From Acidobacteriota bacterium (GTDB lineage Bacteria > Acidobacteriota > Thermoanaerobaculia > Multivoradales > JBCCEF01), in the NCBI GenBank assembly GCA_039028635.1, contig JBCCHV010000012.1, positions 56,236 to 120,235 of the forward strand: 64,000 bases of DNA. The letters run 5' to 3'. Under the pieces are notes generated by a model. That model worked only from the letters and a program-made list of their open reading frames with translations. It had not been told where the DNA came from and ran no database searches. Within the stretch, counting starts at the first letter, position 1; every line of letters starts with the position of its first letter. This document shows positions 52,519 to 60,866 of this stretch, piece after piece. Position numbers and translations under genes: made by a program.

Positions 52519-54018
52519 GTGAACGGTCTTCGCAGGTTCCTTTTCGCCTTCGTCTTGGCGGTTCTTCTCAGCTCTCCTCTCGCCGCTCAGGGAGTCTCGT
52601 CGGCGCCCTCGTGGTCGGTCCCGACGGTGGTGACGGCGGAGGGTCCGTTGTTCGCCCTTGCTCCTTTGGTCGAACGCCTCGGCGGAGAGTTACAGAAGGC
52701 CCCCCTGGGAGATGGCTGGCGCCTGACCCTCGACGAGCGCCAGTACGTCTTCGGGAGCGACAGCGAGTCACTGCTGATCGACGATCAGGAGCTGGTGCCG
52801 CTGCTACCGGCGCCGACCCTCGGCACCGAGGGAGTTCAAGTCCCGCTGGCGTTCCTGCGCGCCACCTTCGGCGATGTGTTGGGCTACCGCTTCGCCTGGA
52901 ACGACGCCGAGTCGCGGCTGGTGATCGAGCGGCGCGGCGCTCGCGAGCTGCCGGTGGCCGTCGACGTGGTCAATCTGCAAGGCTTGACCACCGTCGTTCT
53001 GCAGTTCCCGGAGGCGCCGCGCTACCGCATTCGGGACAGCCTGGCGGGGGCGGTGCTCGAGCTCCTCGACGATCGCCTGGCGCCCAGCGCTTGGCGTTTC
53101 GAGGGGCGCGATCCCCTGGTGCGCGACATCCGCCTCGAAGAGCGCCAGGTGGTGTTCGAGCTCGCCACCGAGGCGACCTACGAAAGCTACACCCTGGAGT
53201 CGCCCTTCCGGGTGGTGTTCGACATCCATCCCTCGGCACCGCGCACGTCGTCTTTGCCGGGAGCGGCGTCGATGGCGCCGCCGCGGCGTTCCGAAGGGCT
53301 GCGCACGATCGTCCTCGACCCCGGCCATGGTGGCAGTGAGACGGGTGCTTCGGGCCCCTCCGGAATTCACGAGAAGGAGCTCGTTCTGCTCCTCGCCCGG
53401 GCCCTCAAGAGTCGCCTCGAGGCGCGCTTGCCGGTGCGGGTCCTTCTCACCCGCAACGAGGATGTCGATCTCGCCCACGACACCCGCACGGCGCTCGCCA
53501 ACCAGAACAAGGCGGATCTCTTCATCTCGATCCACCTCAACTCGGTGGCCGGTGGCCGTGGGGCCCACGGTGCCGAGACCTACTTCCTCAGCCTGCAGGC
53601 CAGCGATGCCCGGGCGGCGCGTTCCGCCGAGGTCGAGAACCGGGGAGCCGAGGAGGTGCCGGCCGAGGTCGGCGATGTCGGCGACCCGCTCTACGATCTC
53701 CAGCTCATTTTGTGGGATCTCGCCCAAAGCCAGCATCTGGCGGAGAGCCAGCGGCTGGCGGCGCTGATCCAAGAGGAGCTCAACAGCGCCCTCGGCCTGC
53801 GCGATCGTGGCGTCAAGCAGGCGCCCTTTCGAGTCCTGATGGGGGCTGCGATGCCGGCGGTGCTGGTGGAGCTGGGTTTCATCAGCAACCCGGAGGAGGA
53901 GCGCAAGCTGCAGGATGCCGCCTATCGCGCTGAGCTGGTGGATGCGGTGACGCGGGCGGTGGTGCGGTTCCGGGCGCTGACCGAAGGCCGTGAGGCTCGC
54001 GAGGAGCCCGCCGAGTGA
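52519..54018 (+). CDS. N-acetylmuramoyl-L-alanine amidase (Amidase_3)
   Basis: 499 residues from GTG 52519, followed by the signal peptide RRFLFAFVLAVLLSSPLAA. Residues about 25-135 look like a copper-amine-oxidase-N-like domain; about 140-245 an AMIN-like beta domain (VDVVNLQGLTTVVLQFPEA). Residues about 265-495 are the Amidase_3 catalytic domain: VLDPGHGGSETGASGPSG (zinc His), HEKELVLLLARAL (zinc Glu), ADLFISIHLNSV (zinc His) and AVLVELGFISNPEEE (catalytic Glu). It cleaves the peptide stem from MurNAc in the periplasm, typically at division. The GerMN gene overlaps its end by 4 bp. Confidence 0.93.
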   Translation: MNGLRRFLFAFVLAVLLSSPLAAQGVSSAPSWSVPTVVTAEGPLFALAPLVERLGGELQKAPLGDGWRLTLDERQYVFGSDSESLLIDDQELVPLLPAPTLGTEGVQVPLAFLRATFGDVLGYRFAWNDAESRLVIERRGARELPVAVDVVNLQGLTTVVLQFPEAPRYRIRDSLAGAVLELLDDRLAPSAWRFEGRDPLVRDIRLEERQVVFELATEATYESYTLESPFRVVFDIHPSAPRTSSLPGAASMAPPRRSEGLRTIVLDPGHGGSETGASGPSGIHEKELVLLLARALKSRLEARLPVRVLLTRNEDVDLAHDTRTALANQNKADLFISIHLNSVAGGRGAHGAETYFLSLQASDARAARSAEVENRGAEEVPAEVGDVGDPLYDLQLILWDLAQSQHLAESQRLAALIQEELNSALGLRDRGVKQAPFRVLMGAAMPAVLVELGFISNPEEERKLQDAAYRAELVDAVTRAVVRFRALTEGREAREEPAE

Positions 54019-54557
54019 GCTGGCGCTGGGCGCTGGCGGCGATCGCGCTTTTGATCGGTGCCTGCGGCGGGAGCGACGCACCCCTGGACGAGGTGACGGA
54101 TGCACCGGTGGCGGTGGCCTCGGGGGCCGCGTCGTCGCTCTACTTCCCCGGTCCCGGGGGCCGCCTCTTTCCGGAGGAGCGCGAGCTCGACCTCGCCGGC
54201 GAGCCGGAAGCTCGCATTCGCACCCTGCTGGCCGCCCTGTTGGGGGGGCCGGAGCAGGACGGCCACCTGCCGGTGTTCGATTTCGCGGTCGCTGTCGCCG
54301 GGGTCTACCTCACTGTCGATGGCGTCGCCTTCGTCGACCTCGAGCCCGCCGAAGAAGGCGAGCTCGAGCCCGCGGCGGGCTCCCACCAGGAGATCCAGAC
54401 CGTCTACAGCCTGGTCAACACCATCGCCCTCAACGTCCCCGAAGCGCGTCGTGTGGTGCTGCTCTGGGAAGGCCAGCAAGGGCTGACCTTTTCCGGCCAC
54501 CTCGACACCTCTCGGCCGCTGGGGGCGGCGCCGGATCTGATCGAGCGCCAGCCCTGA
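54015..54557 (+). CDS. GerMN-domain lipoprotein
   Basis: 180 residues, GTG start in a GTGA overlap with the amidase gene. Lipobox ALLIGAC near residue 17. A GerMN domain covers about 40-165: SSLYFPGPGGRLFPEERELD, IRTLLAALLGGPEQDG and SHQEIQTVYSLVNTIALNVP. In Bacillus, GerM is needed for septal peptidoglycan and spore assembly; the domain is thought to bind cell wall. Pairing with an amidase fits a role in wall remodelling. Confidence 0.88.
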   Translation: MSWRWALAAIALLIGACGGSDAPLDEVTDAPVAVASGAASSLYFPGPGGRLFPEERELDLAGEPEARIRTLLAALLGGPEQDGHLPVFDFAVAVAGVYLTVDGVAFVDLEPAEEGELEPAAGSHQEIQTVYSLVNTIALNVPEARRVVLLWEGQQGLTFSGHLDTSRPLGAAPDLIERQP

Positions 54558-54627
54558 TGGCTGCGGTGACCGCCGACGGCTCCGCGGCCGACCCTGGACG
54601 GTGGTCTCGGGTCGGAGCGCAGAGCCG

Positions 54628-55458
54628 GTGAGCTCGTCCGATCCCCGCCCGATCGGGGTGTTCGATTCCGGCATCGGAGGGCTGACGGTGGTCGCCGCCC
54701 TGCGCCGACGCCTGCCCGCGCTGCCGATCGTCTACCTCGGCGACACGGCTCGACTGCCCTACGGCAACAAGTCTGCGGAGACGGTTCGCCGCTACACCCG
54801 CCGCAACGTCGACTTTCTGCTGTCGCAGGGAGTGCGCGGGGTGGTGGTGGCTTGCAATACGGCCTCGGCGTTGGCCCTCGATCATCTCGCCGCCCGGGTG
54901 CCGGTGTGGGGAGTGATCGAGCCCGGAGCCGAGCAGGCGGCGGCGGTTTCCGACGGGCGCGTGGGGGTGCTCGCCACCCGCGCGACGGTGGCCTCCGGTG
55001 CCTATGAACGAGCCCTGCGGTCGGCGCGACCGGAGCTTGCCGTCGACAGCCGGCCCTGTCCTCTGTTCGTGCCGCTGGTCGAAGAGGGCTGGCACGACGA
55101 TCCGGTGACCGAGCAGGTGGCCCGGCGCTATCTCGAGCCTCTCCTGGCCTGGCAGGCCGACACCCTGGTGCTGGGCTGTACCCACTATCCACTGTTGAGG
55201 CCTCTACTGCAGCGGGTGGCTGGCGACACCGTGACGCTGGTGGATTCGGCCGAGGCGGTGGCGGAGACGGTGGCCGGGGCGCTCGGAAGGGAATCCGGCG
55301 ATCGGGTCGAGGCTGCGGCCGGTCGCGGCTCCCTCGAGCTCTTCGTCAGCGACGGTGAGTCGAGCTTCGGAGGGTTTGCTGGACGCATTCTCGGCGAGTC
55401 CGAGGTGTCTCTGCGTTGGGTCGACGTCACCGCTCCAGGAGATACGATAGAGCGATGA
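54628..55458 (+). CDS. murI: Glutamate racemase
   Basis: Makes D-glutamate for peptidoglycan. 276 residues from GTG 54628; GTG 54601 would add nine residues. [36 protein letters not shown], catalytic Cys in VVACNTAS and second Cys in [11 protein letters not shown], with [20 protein letters not shown] between. The end overlaps the rph start by 4 bp (ATGA). Sits in a wall-biosynthesis run with the amidase and GerMN genes. Confidence 0.96.
   Translation: MSSSDPRPIGVFDSGIGGLTVVAALRRRLPALPIVYLGDTARLPYGNKSAETVRRYTRRNVDFLLSQGVRGVVVACNTASALALDHLAARVPVWGVIEPGAEQAAAVSDGRVGVLATRATVASGAYERALRSARPELAVDSRPCPLFVPLVEEGWHDDPVTEQVARRYLEPLLAWQADTLVLGCTHYPLLRPLLQRVAGDTVTLVDSAEAVAETVAGALGRESGDRVEAAAGRGSLELFVSDGESSFGGFAGRILGESEVSLRWVDVTAPGDTIER
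55443..55448 (+). promoter_or_regulatory. -10-like TACGAT inside murI, 6 bp before the rph ATG
   Basis: TACGAT, six bases, ATG 55455. Could provide a leaderless rph transcript independent of murI. No convincing -35. Confidence 0.3.
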
Positions 55459-56285
55459 GCGAAGCCAGCGGAGATCAGGTCGTTCGCCCGGCGGGTCGTG
55501 CCGCCGATGCCCTGCGCCCGGTGCGCATCCAAGTCGGAGCCATGAAACACGCCGAAGGCTCGGCCCAGATCGACATGGGCGATACCCGGGTGCTGGTGTC
55601 CGCCTCGGTGGAGAATCGGGTACCGCCTTTCCTGCGCGACAAGGGCCAGGGCTGGGTGACCGCCGAGTACGCCATGCTGCCGCGCGCCACCTCGACCCGC
55701 TCGACGCGAGAGGTGTCGCGCGGTCGGCCTTCCGGGCGTTCCTCGGAGATCCAGCGCTTGATCGGGCGGAGCTTGCGGGCGGTCGTCGACCGCAGCGCCA
55801 TTGCGGACCGCTCGGTGCTGATCGACTGTGACGTCATTCAAGCCGATGGTGGCACCCGCACGGCGGCGATCACCGGCGCCTACGTCGCCCTCGCCCAGGC
55901 CTTTGCCCACCTCTACCTGACCGGTGACATCTCGGCCTGGCCGTTCACCTCACAGGTGGCGGCGGTGTCCGTCGGCGTGGTCGGCGGTCGACCCTTGCTC
56001 GATCTCGAGTACGTCGAAGACTCGGTGGCCGACGTCGACATGAACGTGGTGGCGACCCAGAACGACAACATCATCGAGATCCAGGGAACCGGGGAGACCC
56101 GGGCCTTCCATCGCTCGGAGCTCGATGCTTTGCTCGATCTCGCCCTCGGCGGTATTTCGGACCTGGCCCGCCTGCAGCGCGAGGCCCTGGAGCCGGTGAT
56201 GGCGGAGGTCGAGCTGGTGCGCGGCAAGGGCCGGCGCCAGGCGGCGCCGGCCAAAGACGAGGGCGACCTCTGGGGGGCGCCGTAG
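55455..56285 (+). CDS. rph: Ribonuclease PH
   Basis: Phosphorolytic 3'-5' exoribonuclease that trims tRNA 3' ends. 276 residues from ATG 55455. Conserved segments: [10 protein letters not shown] (usual RPDGR becomes DALRP), [76 protein letters not shown]. The phosphate-binding GTRTA arginine is present. The C-terminal extension is longer than in Escherichia coli. No rdgB gene follows, unlike in many genomes. Confidence 0.95.
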   Translation: MSEASGDQVVRPAGRAADALRPVRIQVGAMKHAEGSAQIDMGDTRVLVSASVENRVPPFLRDKGQGWVTAEYAMLPRATSTRSTREVSRGRPSGRSSEIQRLIGRSLRAVVDRSAIADRSVLIDCDVIQADGGTRTAAITGAYVALAQAFAHLYLTGDISAWPFTSQVAAVSVGVVGGRPLLDLEYVEDSVADVDMNVVATQNDNIIEIQGTGETRAFHRSELDALLDLALGGISDLARLQREALEPVMAEVELVRGKGRRQAAPAKDEGDLWGAP

Positions 56286-56309
56286 GACTCGCTCGGCTCG
56301 GCAACGGTT

Positions 56310-56370
56310 GAGATGGCGACTATCTCAGTCGCTGGTGATATCTCACGAATGCCGGTCCATTTTCGAGATA
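56310..56370. promoter_or_regulatory. GAGATA/TATCTC half-site cluster upstream of XRE paralogue 3
   Basis: GAGAT-N7-ATCTC (56310-56326), TATCTC (56339-56344) and GAGATA (56365-56370): four half sites in 61 bp forming two inverted pairs, directly upstream of the -35 of the XRE gene. Likely binding site of that regulator. Confidence 0.55.
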
Positions 56371-56376
56371 TTCGCC

Positions 56377-56406
56377 TTGACGGGTCGTTGGGGTGACCCC
56401 TACCAT
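56377..56406 (+). promoter_or_regulatory. Promoter of XRE paralogue 3 (leaderless)
   Basis: TTGACG (56377-56382), 18-bp spacer, TACCAT (56401-56406), seven bases, ATG 56414. This supports the ATG over the GTG at 56393, which lies between the two boxes. Confidence 0.65.
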
Positions 56407-56413
56407 CACAGAG

Positions 56414-56869
56414 ATGACGGGTTTTGATCGAGTCGGTTTGGGTCTGCGGCGCCTTCGCGGACCGCGCAGTCAGGCCGAAGTGGCGAAGGCGGCCGGTATT
56501 CGCCAGGGGCGGCTGAGCGAGTACGAGAACGGCACCCACCAGCCGAGCCTCGGTACCCTCGACGAGCTGCTCAAGGCGCTCGATGCCTCGATGCTCGATC
56601 TCGCCTGGGCGGTCGAGGCGGAGGCCGCTCGAGCCGAGACCCGAGACGCCCTGCGCGGCCAGTTCAGTCCCTGGCGTCCGCGCGCCGAGCGCCAGCCCCT
56701 CGACTCGGCGATGCCCGCCGAAGCTGAGCTGCGGCGCTTGATCGACGAGCGCATCGCCTGGGTCGAGCGCGCCATCGCCGACAAGCTGCGCGAAACCGCC
56801 GACAGCCTCGAGCTCGAGAAAAGCCTCGAGCTAGAACGCCGCCTAGAAGAAGCCGGCGCCGAACCCTGA
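56414..56869 (+). CDS. XRE-family HTH regulator (paralogue 3)
   Basis: 151 residues from ATG 56414. The HTH domain starts MTGFDRVGLGLRRLRGPRSQ and continues AEVAKAAGIRQGRLSEYENG and THQPSLGTLDELLKALD, collinear with the XRE proteins at 3243-3686 and 3976-4404 (FENIGKALRLLR, SYETG/NYETG). The C-terminus differs: instead of the LPP-EQ-F motif it has a charged amphipathic helix (LRRLIDERIAWVERAIADKL, LELEKSLELERRLEEAG), probably a coiled-coil dimeriser. Own promoter with half-site cluster suggests autorepression. Confidence 0.86.
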   Translation: MTGFDRVGLGLRRLRGPRSQAEVAKAAGIRQGRLSEYENGTHQPSLGTLDELLKALDASMLDLAWAVEAEAARAETRDALRGQFSPWRPRAERQPLDSAMPAEAELRRLIDERIAWVERAIADKLRETADSLELEKSLELERRLEEAGAEP

Positions 56870-57274
56870 GGTCGTGGTCCGAGCGGCCCTCGAGCCGTGA
56901 GTCGGACCGGGCCTGTCGGGTTGGTGTCGCGAGAATCCTGAGAGATCGGTAGCAAGAACTGGGCCGTTAAGTTCGTCAGCCCGCTTCCGAGCGCGAAAGC
57001 GCGAGGGGCGCGACCTGTGCGAATCCGGGGCGCGTAGGCTAAAGGGTGGCGCCTCGAGCTGTTCAAGAAAACGCCGCAAACAAGAAGCAGGCTGCTAACT
57101 CAGCAGCCTGCTTCCGAGCGCGAAAGCGCGAGGCGGCGCCTTCGGCGCCGAGGTCGGGGGTGAGAGCCAACGACCTGTGCGTTGGCTCGAGGGGGGCGCC
57201 TTTAGCCCCCCTTGAAACGAATATCTAGCAGGCGCTGAACAAGTCGCAGCGCGACTTGTTCAGCAGACTGCTAG
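56870..57274. repeat. Intergenic composite repeat, region C
   Basis: Between convergent genes, no gene seen. 24-bp direct repeat beginning GCTTCCGAGCGCGAAAGCGC at 56983-57006 and 57110-57133. Hairpin GAAGCAGGCTGCT/AGCAGCCTGCTTC at 57084-57114. A GGCGCC-TTC-GGCGCC hairpin, then GCCAACG-N7-CGTTGGC (57166-57186), the core GGGGGGC-GCCTTTA-GCCCCCC (57191-57211), and the hairpin GCTGAACAAGTCGC/GCGACTTGTTCAGC (57234-57264) with outer arms TCTAGCAG/CTGCTAGA (57225-57232, 57267-57274). The outer right arm contains the stop codon of the DUF1573 gene. Confidence 0.82.
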
Positions 57275-58296
57275 ATCGCGCTACCGCGCAGCGGCACCTC
57301 GATCATCGGCTTGCGATTGCTGTTGGTGGTGATCTTGATCTTGCCGTCGAACTCGCCCTTCGGCAGCTCCGGCTTGAGGGTGATGCTGAGGTTGAAGCGC
57401 CGGCCCTCTTCGATCGGCGTGATGTCGAGCTCGACGCCCGGGACCGTCGACTCGGCGCCGGTGAGCTCGATCTCTTCAATGGCGAAGGAGCGAATCACCA
57501 TGCTCGCCTGGCGCTCCTCGCCGGCGGTGATCTCGCCGAAGTCGGCCTCCTGCGGAGAGACTGCGATCATCGGCCGCACGAAGCCGGAGACGGGCACCTT
57601 GATGATCGGCTGATCCGGATGGTTGGTGTGGATGGTGACGTAGTCGGCGATGGTGCCGATCGGCGCCTTGTCGTAGTCCATGTTGAAGTTGAACACATAC
57701 TGGTTGCCGACGGCGTTCTCGCGCGGATCGTCCTGCTCCGTGGCCTGGCGGTAGTCGACGGTCATGAAATCGTACGGCGTTTCCACCTTCACCACCTCGA
57801 GGTTCTCGAAGGTGCGAGTGAAGAGGATCTGCTCGACGCTACCGGCGTCGCTGTGCTGGGGCGCGATGAAGCGCGCGAAGCCCGGCTGCACGAACAGGTA
57901 GGGCTGCACGTCGGCCTTGATGGCGAGCTGCAGACGGGGGCTCACCGGGTCGTTGGTCAGCACCGTGATGCCCTTCGAGATCGGGCCGGCGAAGGTGGTG
58001 GTGTCGAGGACCGCGTGGATCTTGCCTTCGCCGCCGGGGGCGACGCTCTTGTCGAACTCGGCGACGGTGCAGCCGCAAGCGGGGCGAACGTCGACGATCT
58101 CGAGCTCCTGGGCGCCTTCGTTGCGCAGCACGAACTCGTGGGCGATCTTTTCGCCCTTGGGGGTCACGCCGGCGTCGTGAATCGGTTCGGGCAGGACGAT
58201 CTTCGGACCGCCGGTGGCGTCCTGGGCAACGGTCACACCGGCTAGCAGAAACGCGATGCAGAGTGTCAAAATGGCGGGGTTGAGGACGCGATTCAT
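57271..58296 (-). CDS. Secreted DUF1573-domain protein
   Basis: 341 residues. Signal peptide ILTLCIAFLLAGVTVAQ. N-terminal DUF1573 domain (HEFVLRNEGAQELEIVDVRP then ACGCTVAEFDKSVAPGGEGK, with the conserved CGC pair), then a second Ig/ASPM-SPD-2-Hydin-like domain (FGEITAGEERQASMVIRSF, KITTNSNRKPMIEVPLRG). The family is periplasmic or surface exposed and of unknown function, found near cell-envelope and redox genes. GAAGGAG precedes the ATG. Divergent from mpl with a 76-bp gap. Confidence 0.88.
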   Translation of the reverse strand: MNRVLNPAILTLCIAFLLAGVTVAQDATGGPKIVLPEPIHDAGVTPKGEKIAHEFVLRNEGAQELEIVDVRPACGCTVAEFDKSVAPGGEGKIHAVLDTTTFAGPISKGITVLTNDPVSPRLQLAIKADVQPYLFVQPGFARFIAPQHSDAGSVEQILFTRTFENLEVVKVETPYDFMTVDYRQATEQDDPRENAVGNQYVFNFNMDYDKAPIGTIADYVTIHTNHPDQPIIKVPVSGFVRPMIAVSPQEADFGEITAGEERQASMVIRSFAIEEIELTGAESTVPGVELDITPIEEGRRFNLSITLKPELPKGEFDGKIKITTNSNRKPMIEVPLRGSAI

Positions 58297-58372
58297 GGGC
58301 CTAGCTCCTTCGAAATTCGGATCGGGACGTCATAATGCTTGAAATCAGGGCTTTTCTCGAGATGGGTGGGGT

Positions 58373-59791
58373 GTGCCGGTAGCTGTGGAACGTCCCCTAG
58401 ATCTCTATTTCATCGCCATCGGGGGCACCGGAATGGCGCCGCTCGCCTGTCTACTGCAAGAGCAAGGCCATCGTGTGCGGGGTGCCGATGGTCCCCTCTA
58501 TCCGCCGATGAGCACACTGCTGGAAGGGGCGGGCATCGAGCCCTTGGTGGGCTACGACCCGAGCCACCTCGAGCCGCCGCCGGATCTGGTCGTGGTGGGC
58601 AACGCGGTGCCGCGCCACAATCCCGAAGCACAGGCGGTCGAGGCCCTCGGCCTGGAGCGCATCTCCATGCCCGAGGCGCTCGGCCGTTTCTTCCTCGCCG
58701 GGCGCCAGCCGCTGGTGGTCGCTGGAACCCACGGCAAGACCACCACCACCTCGTTGGCGGCGTGGGTGTACACCCAGGGAGGGGCCGATCCGGGGTACCT
58801 CATCGGTGGGGTGCCGAGCGGCCTCGACGGCAGCTTCCGGGCCGGGCGGGGCGAGCGCTTCGTGATCGAGGGCGATGAGTACAACGCCGCCTACTTCGAT
58901 CGCGGCGCGAAGTTTCTGCACTATCGGCCGGAGACCGTCATCCTCACCGCCGTCGAGTACGACCACGCCGACCTCTACCCCGACTTCGATGCCCTGCGCG
59001 ACGCCTACGGTCGTCTTCTCGAGCTGGTGCCGGAGGATGGCCTGGCGGTGCTCTGCGGCGATTCCGACGAGGTTCGACGCTTGGCGTCGCGCGCCCGCTG
59101 CCGGGTGATCTTCTACGGTCTCGGTGCCGGCAACGACCTCGCTCCCCTCGCCGGGGTCGAGGAATCGGCCGAGGGTTCCCACTTCCAGATTCGCGAGGGC
59201 GACGAGGTCTTCGATGTTCTCCTGCCGATGGCGGGCCTGCACAACGTCGAGAACGCTCTGGCGGTTTGGGCGGTGGCGCGGGCCGACGGCCTGCCGGCGG
59301 CGGTGGTGCGCGACGCCCTCGGTTGCTTCGGGGGTGTCCAGCGGCGCCAGGAGGAGATCGGCCAGCGAGCCGGCGTCACCGTGGTCGACGACTTCGCGCA
59401 CCATCCGACGGCGGTCGAGCGTACCCTCGCCGGTCTGCGCGCCCGCTACGGCTCGCGACGGCTGATCGCTCTCTACGAGCCGCGCAGCTTGACGGCGGCG
59501 CGGGAGTTTCTGCTGCCCGCCTACCGTCGGGCCTTCGTCGAGGCCGACGTGGTGTACTTCGGACCGACCTTTCACGCTGGCAGGCTGAGTCGCGAAGAGC
59601 GCATCGACTTCGCCGCCCTGGCGATTGAGATGACCGGCGCCGGGACTCCGGCTCGGGCCTTCGACTCGGTCGATGGGTTGCTGGCGGCGGTTCTCGACCA
59701 GGCCCGCTCCGGCGATGTCCTGGTGACCATGTCCTCGGGTTCCTTCGAGGACTTGCCGCGTCGCCTGGTGGCGGCCCTCGGCGACGACTGA
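58373..59791 (+). CDS. mpl: UDP-N-acetylmuramate:L-Ala-gamma-D-Glu-meso-DAP ligase
   Basis: Recycles the murein tripeptide by joining it to UDP-MurNAc. 472 residues, GTG start. Mur-ligase architecture: FIAIGGTGMAPLACLLQEQG (UDP-binding), ATP loop VAGTHGKTTTTSLAAWVY (about 118), FVIEGDEYNAAYFDRGAKFL, which is the Mpl-specific motif rather than MurC, then DFAHHPTAVERTLAGLR and LYEPRSLTAAREFL in the C-terminal domain. Presence of mpl implies a meso-DAP, recycled peptidoglycan. Ends one base before the convergent ftcD gene. Confidence 0.92.
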   Translation: MPVAVERPLDLYFIAIGGTGMAPLACLLQEQGHRVRGADGPLYPPMSTLLEGAGIEPLVGYDPSHLEPPPDLVVVGNAVPRHNPEAQAVEALGLERISMPEALGRFFLAGRQPLVVAGTHGKTTTTSLAAWVYTQGGADPGYLIGGVPSGLDGSFRAGRGERFVIEGDEYNAAYFDRGAKFLHYRPETVILTAVEYDHADLYPDFDALRDAYGRLLELVPEDGLAVLCGDSDEVRRLASRARCRVIFYGLGAGNDLAPLAGVEESAEGSHFQIREGDEVFDVLLPMAGLHNVENALAVWAVARADGLPAAVVRDALGCFGGVQRRQEEIGQRAGVTVVDDFAHHPTAVERTLAGLRARYGSRRLIALYEPRSLTAAREFLLPAYRRAFVEADVVYFGPTFHAGRLSREERIDFAALAIEMTGAGTPARAFDSVDGLLAAVLDQARSGDVLVTMSSGSFEDLPRRLVAALGDD

Positions 59792-59792
59792 A

Positions 59793-60686
59793 TCAGCTTC
59801 GGCGGCGGGCGATGGCGGCTTCCACCACCTGAGCCTCGTCGAGGGCGGGCAGGCCGAGGGCTTGGCGGGCGGCGTCGTAGAGCACGCGCTGCGGCAGCAG
59901 GCCGATGAGCTCGCTGTCGGCCAGGTCGACGCCTTCGGCGGCGGCCAGGCGGCGCACTTCGGCGACCACCGTGGCGAGGGAGGTCCTTTCCGGAGCGATC
60001 AGATTGACGCTCACCTGGACCCTTCCCTGGGTGGGCACGGCGATGCCGAGGGCGCGGACTCCCGGCAGGCCGCCGTCGCGCTCGCGCAGGCGTCTGGCGA
60101 TGCGGCGCGCCAGGGCGAGGTCATCGCTTTCCAGGACCAGGTTGAAGGCGACCAGGAATTGACGGGCTCCGATCACCGTGGCGCCGGCCGTCGGATGGCG
60201 CCGCGGCGGGCCGAAATCGGGTGCTCCGTCGGTCGTCGCAAGGCGCTCCGGCAGCCCTTCGAAGCCGCCTCGGCGGATCTCCGGAAGGGCACTCCTCCGG
60301 CTGTGTCGGGCTGCCTCTTCGTAGAGGAAGACCGGTAAGTCGAAGCGCTGGGCGACGGCTTCGGCGAGGTCCGTCGCGGTGGCGATGGCGGTGGCCATGG
60401 TCGCTTCGCCGAGGGGCACGAAGGGCACCACATCGACCGCCCCCAGGCGCGGGTGGCGGCCATCGTGGCGCCCGAGGTCGATGGTCTCGATGGCGACCTC
60501 GTAGAGGTCGAGAAGGGCACCGTGAAGCGCGCCCGGTGCGCCCGCGAGGGTGAGCACGGAGCGATGGTGATCCGGGTCCGACGAGTGGTCGAGAAGCTGG
60601 ACGCCGGGGCGACGAACCGCCTTCACCAGTCGCTGAATGACCTCCGGACGGCGGCCTTCGCTGATGTTGGGAACACACTCGAGCAA
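59793..60686 (-). CDS. Glutamate formimidoyltransferase
   Basis: Transfers the formimino group of formiminoglutamate (histidine catabolism) to tetrahydrofolate. 297 residues from TTG 60686, giving LLECVPNISEGRRPEVIQRL, the normal start of the family; upstream ATGs add unrelated sequence. Other motifs: LLDHSSDPDHHRSVLTLAG, IDLGRHDGRHPRLGAVDVVP, FLYEEAAR and VIGARQFLVAFNLVLES. The cyclodeaminase half of vertebrate FTCD is absent and no hut genes are nearby. A TATAGT lies exactly 6 bp before the TTG. Confidence 0.9.
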   Translation of the reverse strand: MLECVPNISEGRRPEVIQRLVKAVRRPGVQLLDHSSDPDHHRSVLTLAGAPGALHGALLDLYEVAIETIDLGRHDGRHPRLGAVDVVPFVPLGEATMATAIATATDLAEAVAQRFDLPVFLYEEAARHSRRSALPEIRRGGFEGLPERLATTDGAPDFGPPRRHPTAGATVIGARQFLVAFNLVLESDDLALARRIARRLRERDGGLPGVRALGIAVPTQGRVQVSVNLIAPERTSLATVVAEVRRLAAAEGVDLADSELIGLLPQRVLYDAARQALGLPALDEAQVVEAAIARRRS

Positions 60687-60692
60687 GGGCAA

Positions 60693-60698
60693 ACTATA
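60693..60698 (-). promoter_or_regulatory. -10 element next to the formimidoyltransferase start
   Basis: Minus strand TATAGT, six bases, TTG 60686. No ribosome-binding site is present, so a leaderless transcript is the simplest reading. Confidence 0.45.
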
Positions 60699-60711
60699 GC
60701 AAGCAGGCGCG

Positions 60712-60740
60712 TTGTTCCGGTCCAGCGGCTCTGCTACGAT
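60712..60740 (+). promoter_or_regulatory. Promoter of the TPR protein gene
   Basis: TTGTTC (60712-60717), 17-bp spacer, TACGAT (60735-60740). A GGAGGAG follows at 60770-60776, just before an in-frame GTG at 60780. Confidence 0.45.
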
Positions 60741-60866
60741 GACGGCGGTGCGGGTTGCTGACATCACTCGGAGGAGCGTGTGCTCGCCGGGGCCCTGGAG
60801 GGCGGTCGCAGGTTCGAGACCTCGTGGCCCGGTCGGCAATCGTCAGCCTGGAGAGCCCCCATTCCC

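Noticed and set aside
56393..56413. GTG start for the third XRE regulator
   Set aside because: It lies between the -35 and -10 of the predicted promoter, and the protein aligns with its paralogues from ATG 56414.
56983..57133. CRISPR array in region C (24-bp repeat seen twice)
   Set aside because: Only two copies, the repeat is part of hairpin modules, spacing is not array-like and no cas genes are present.
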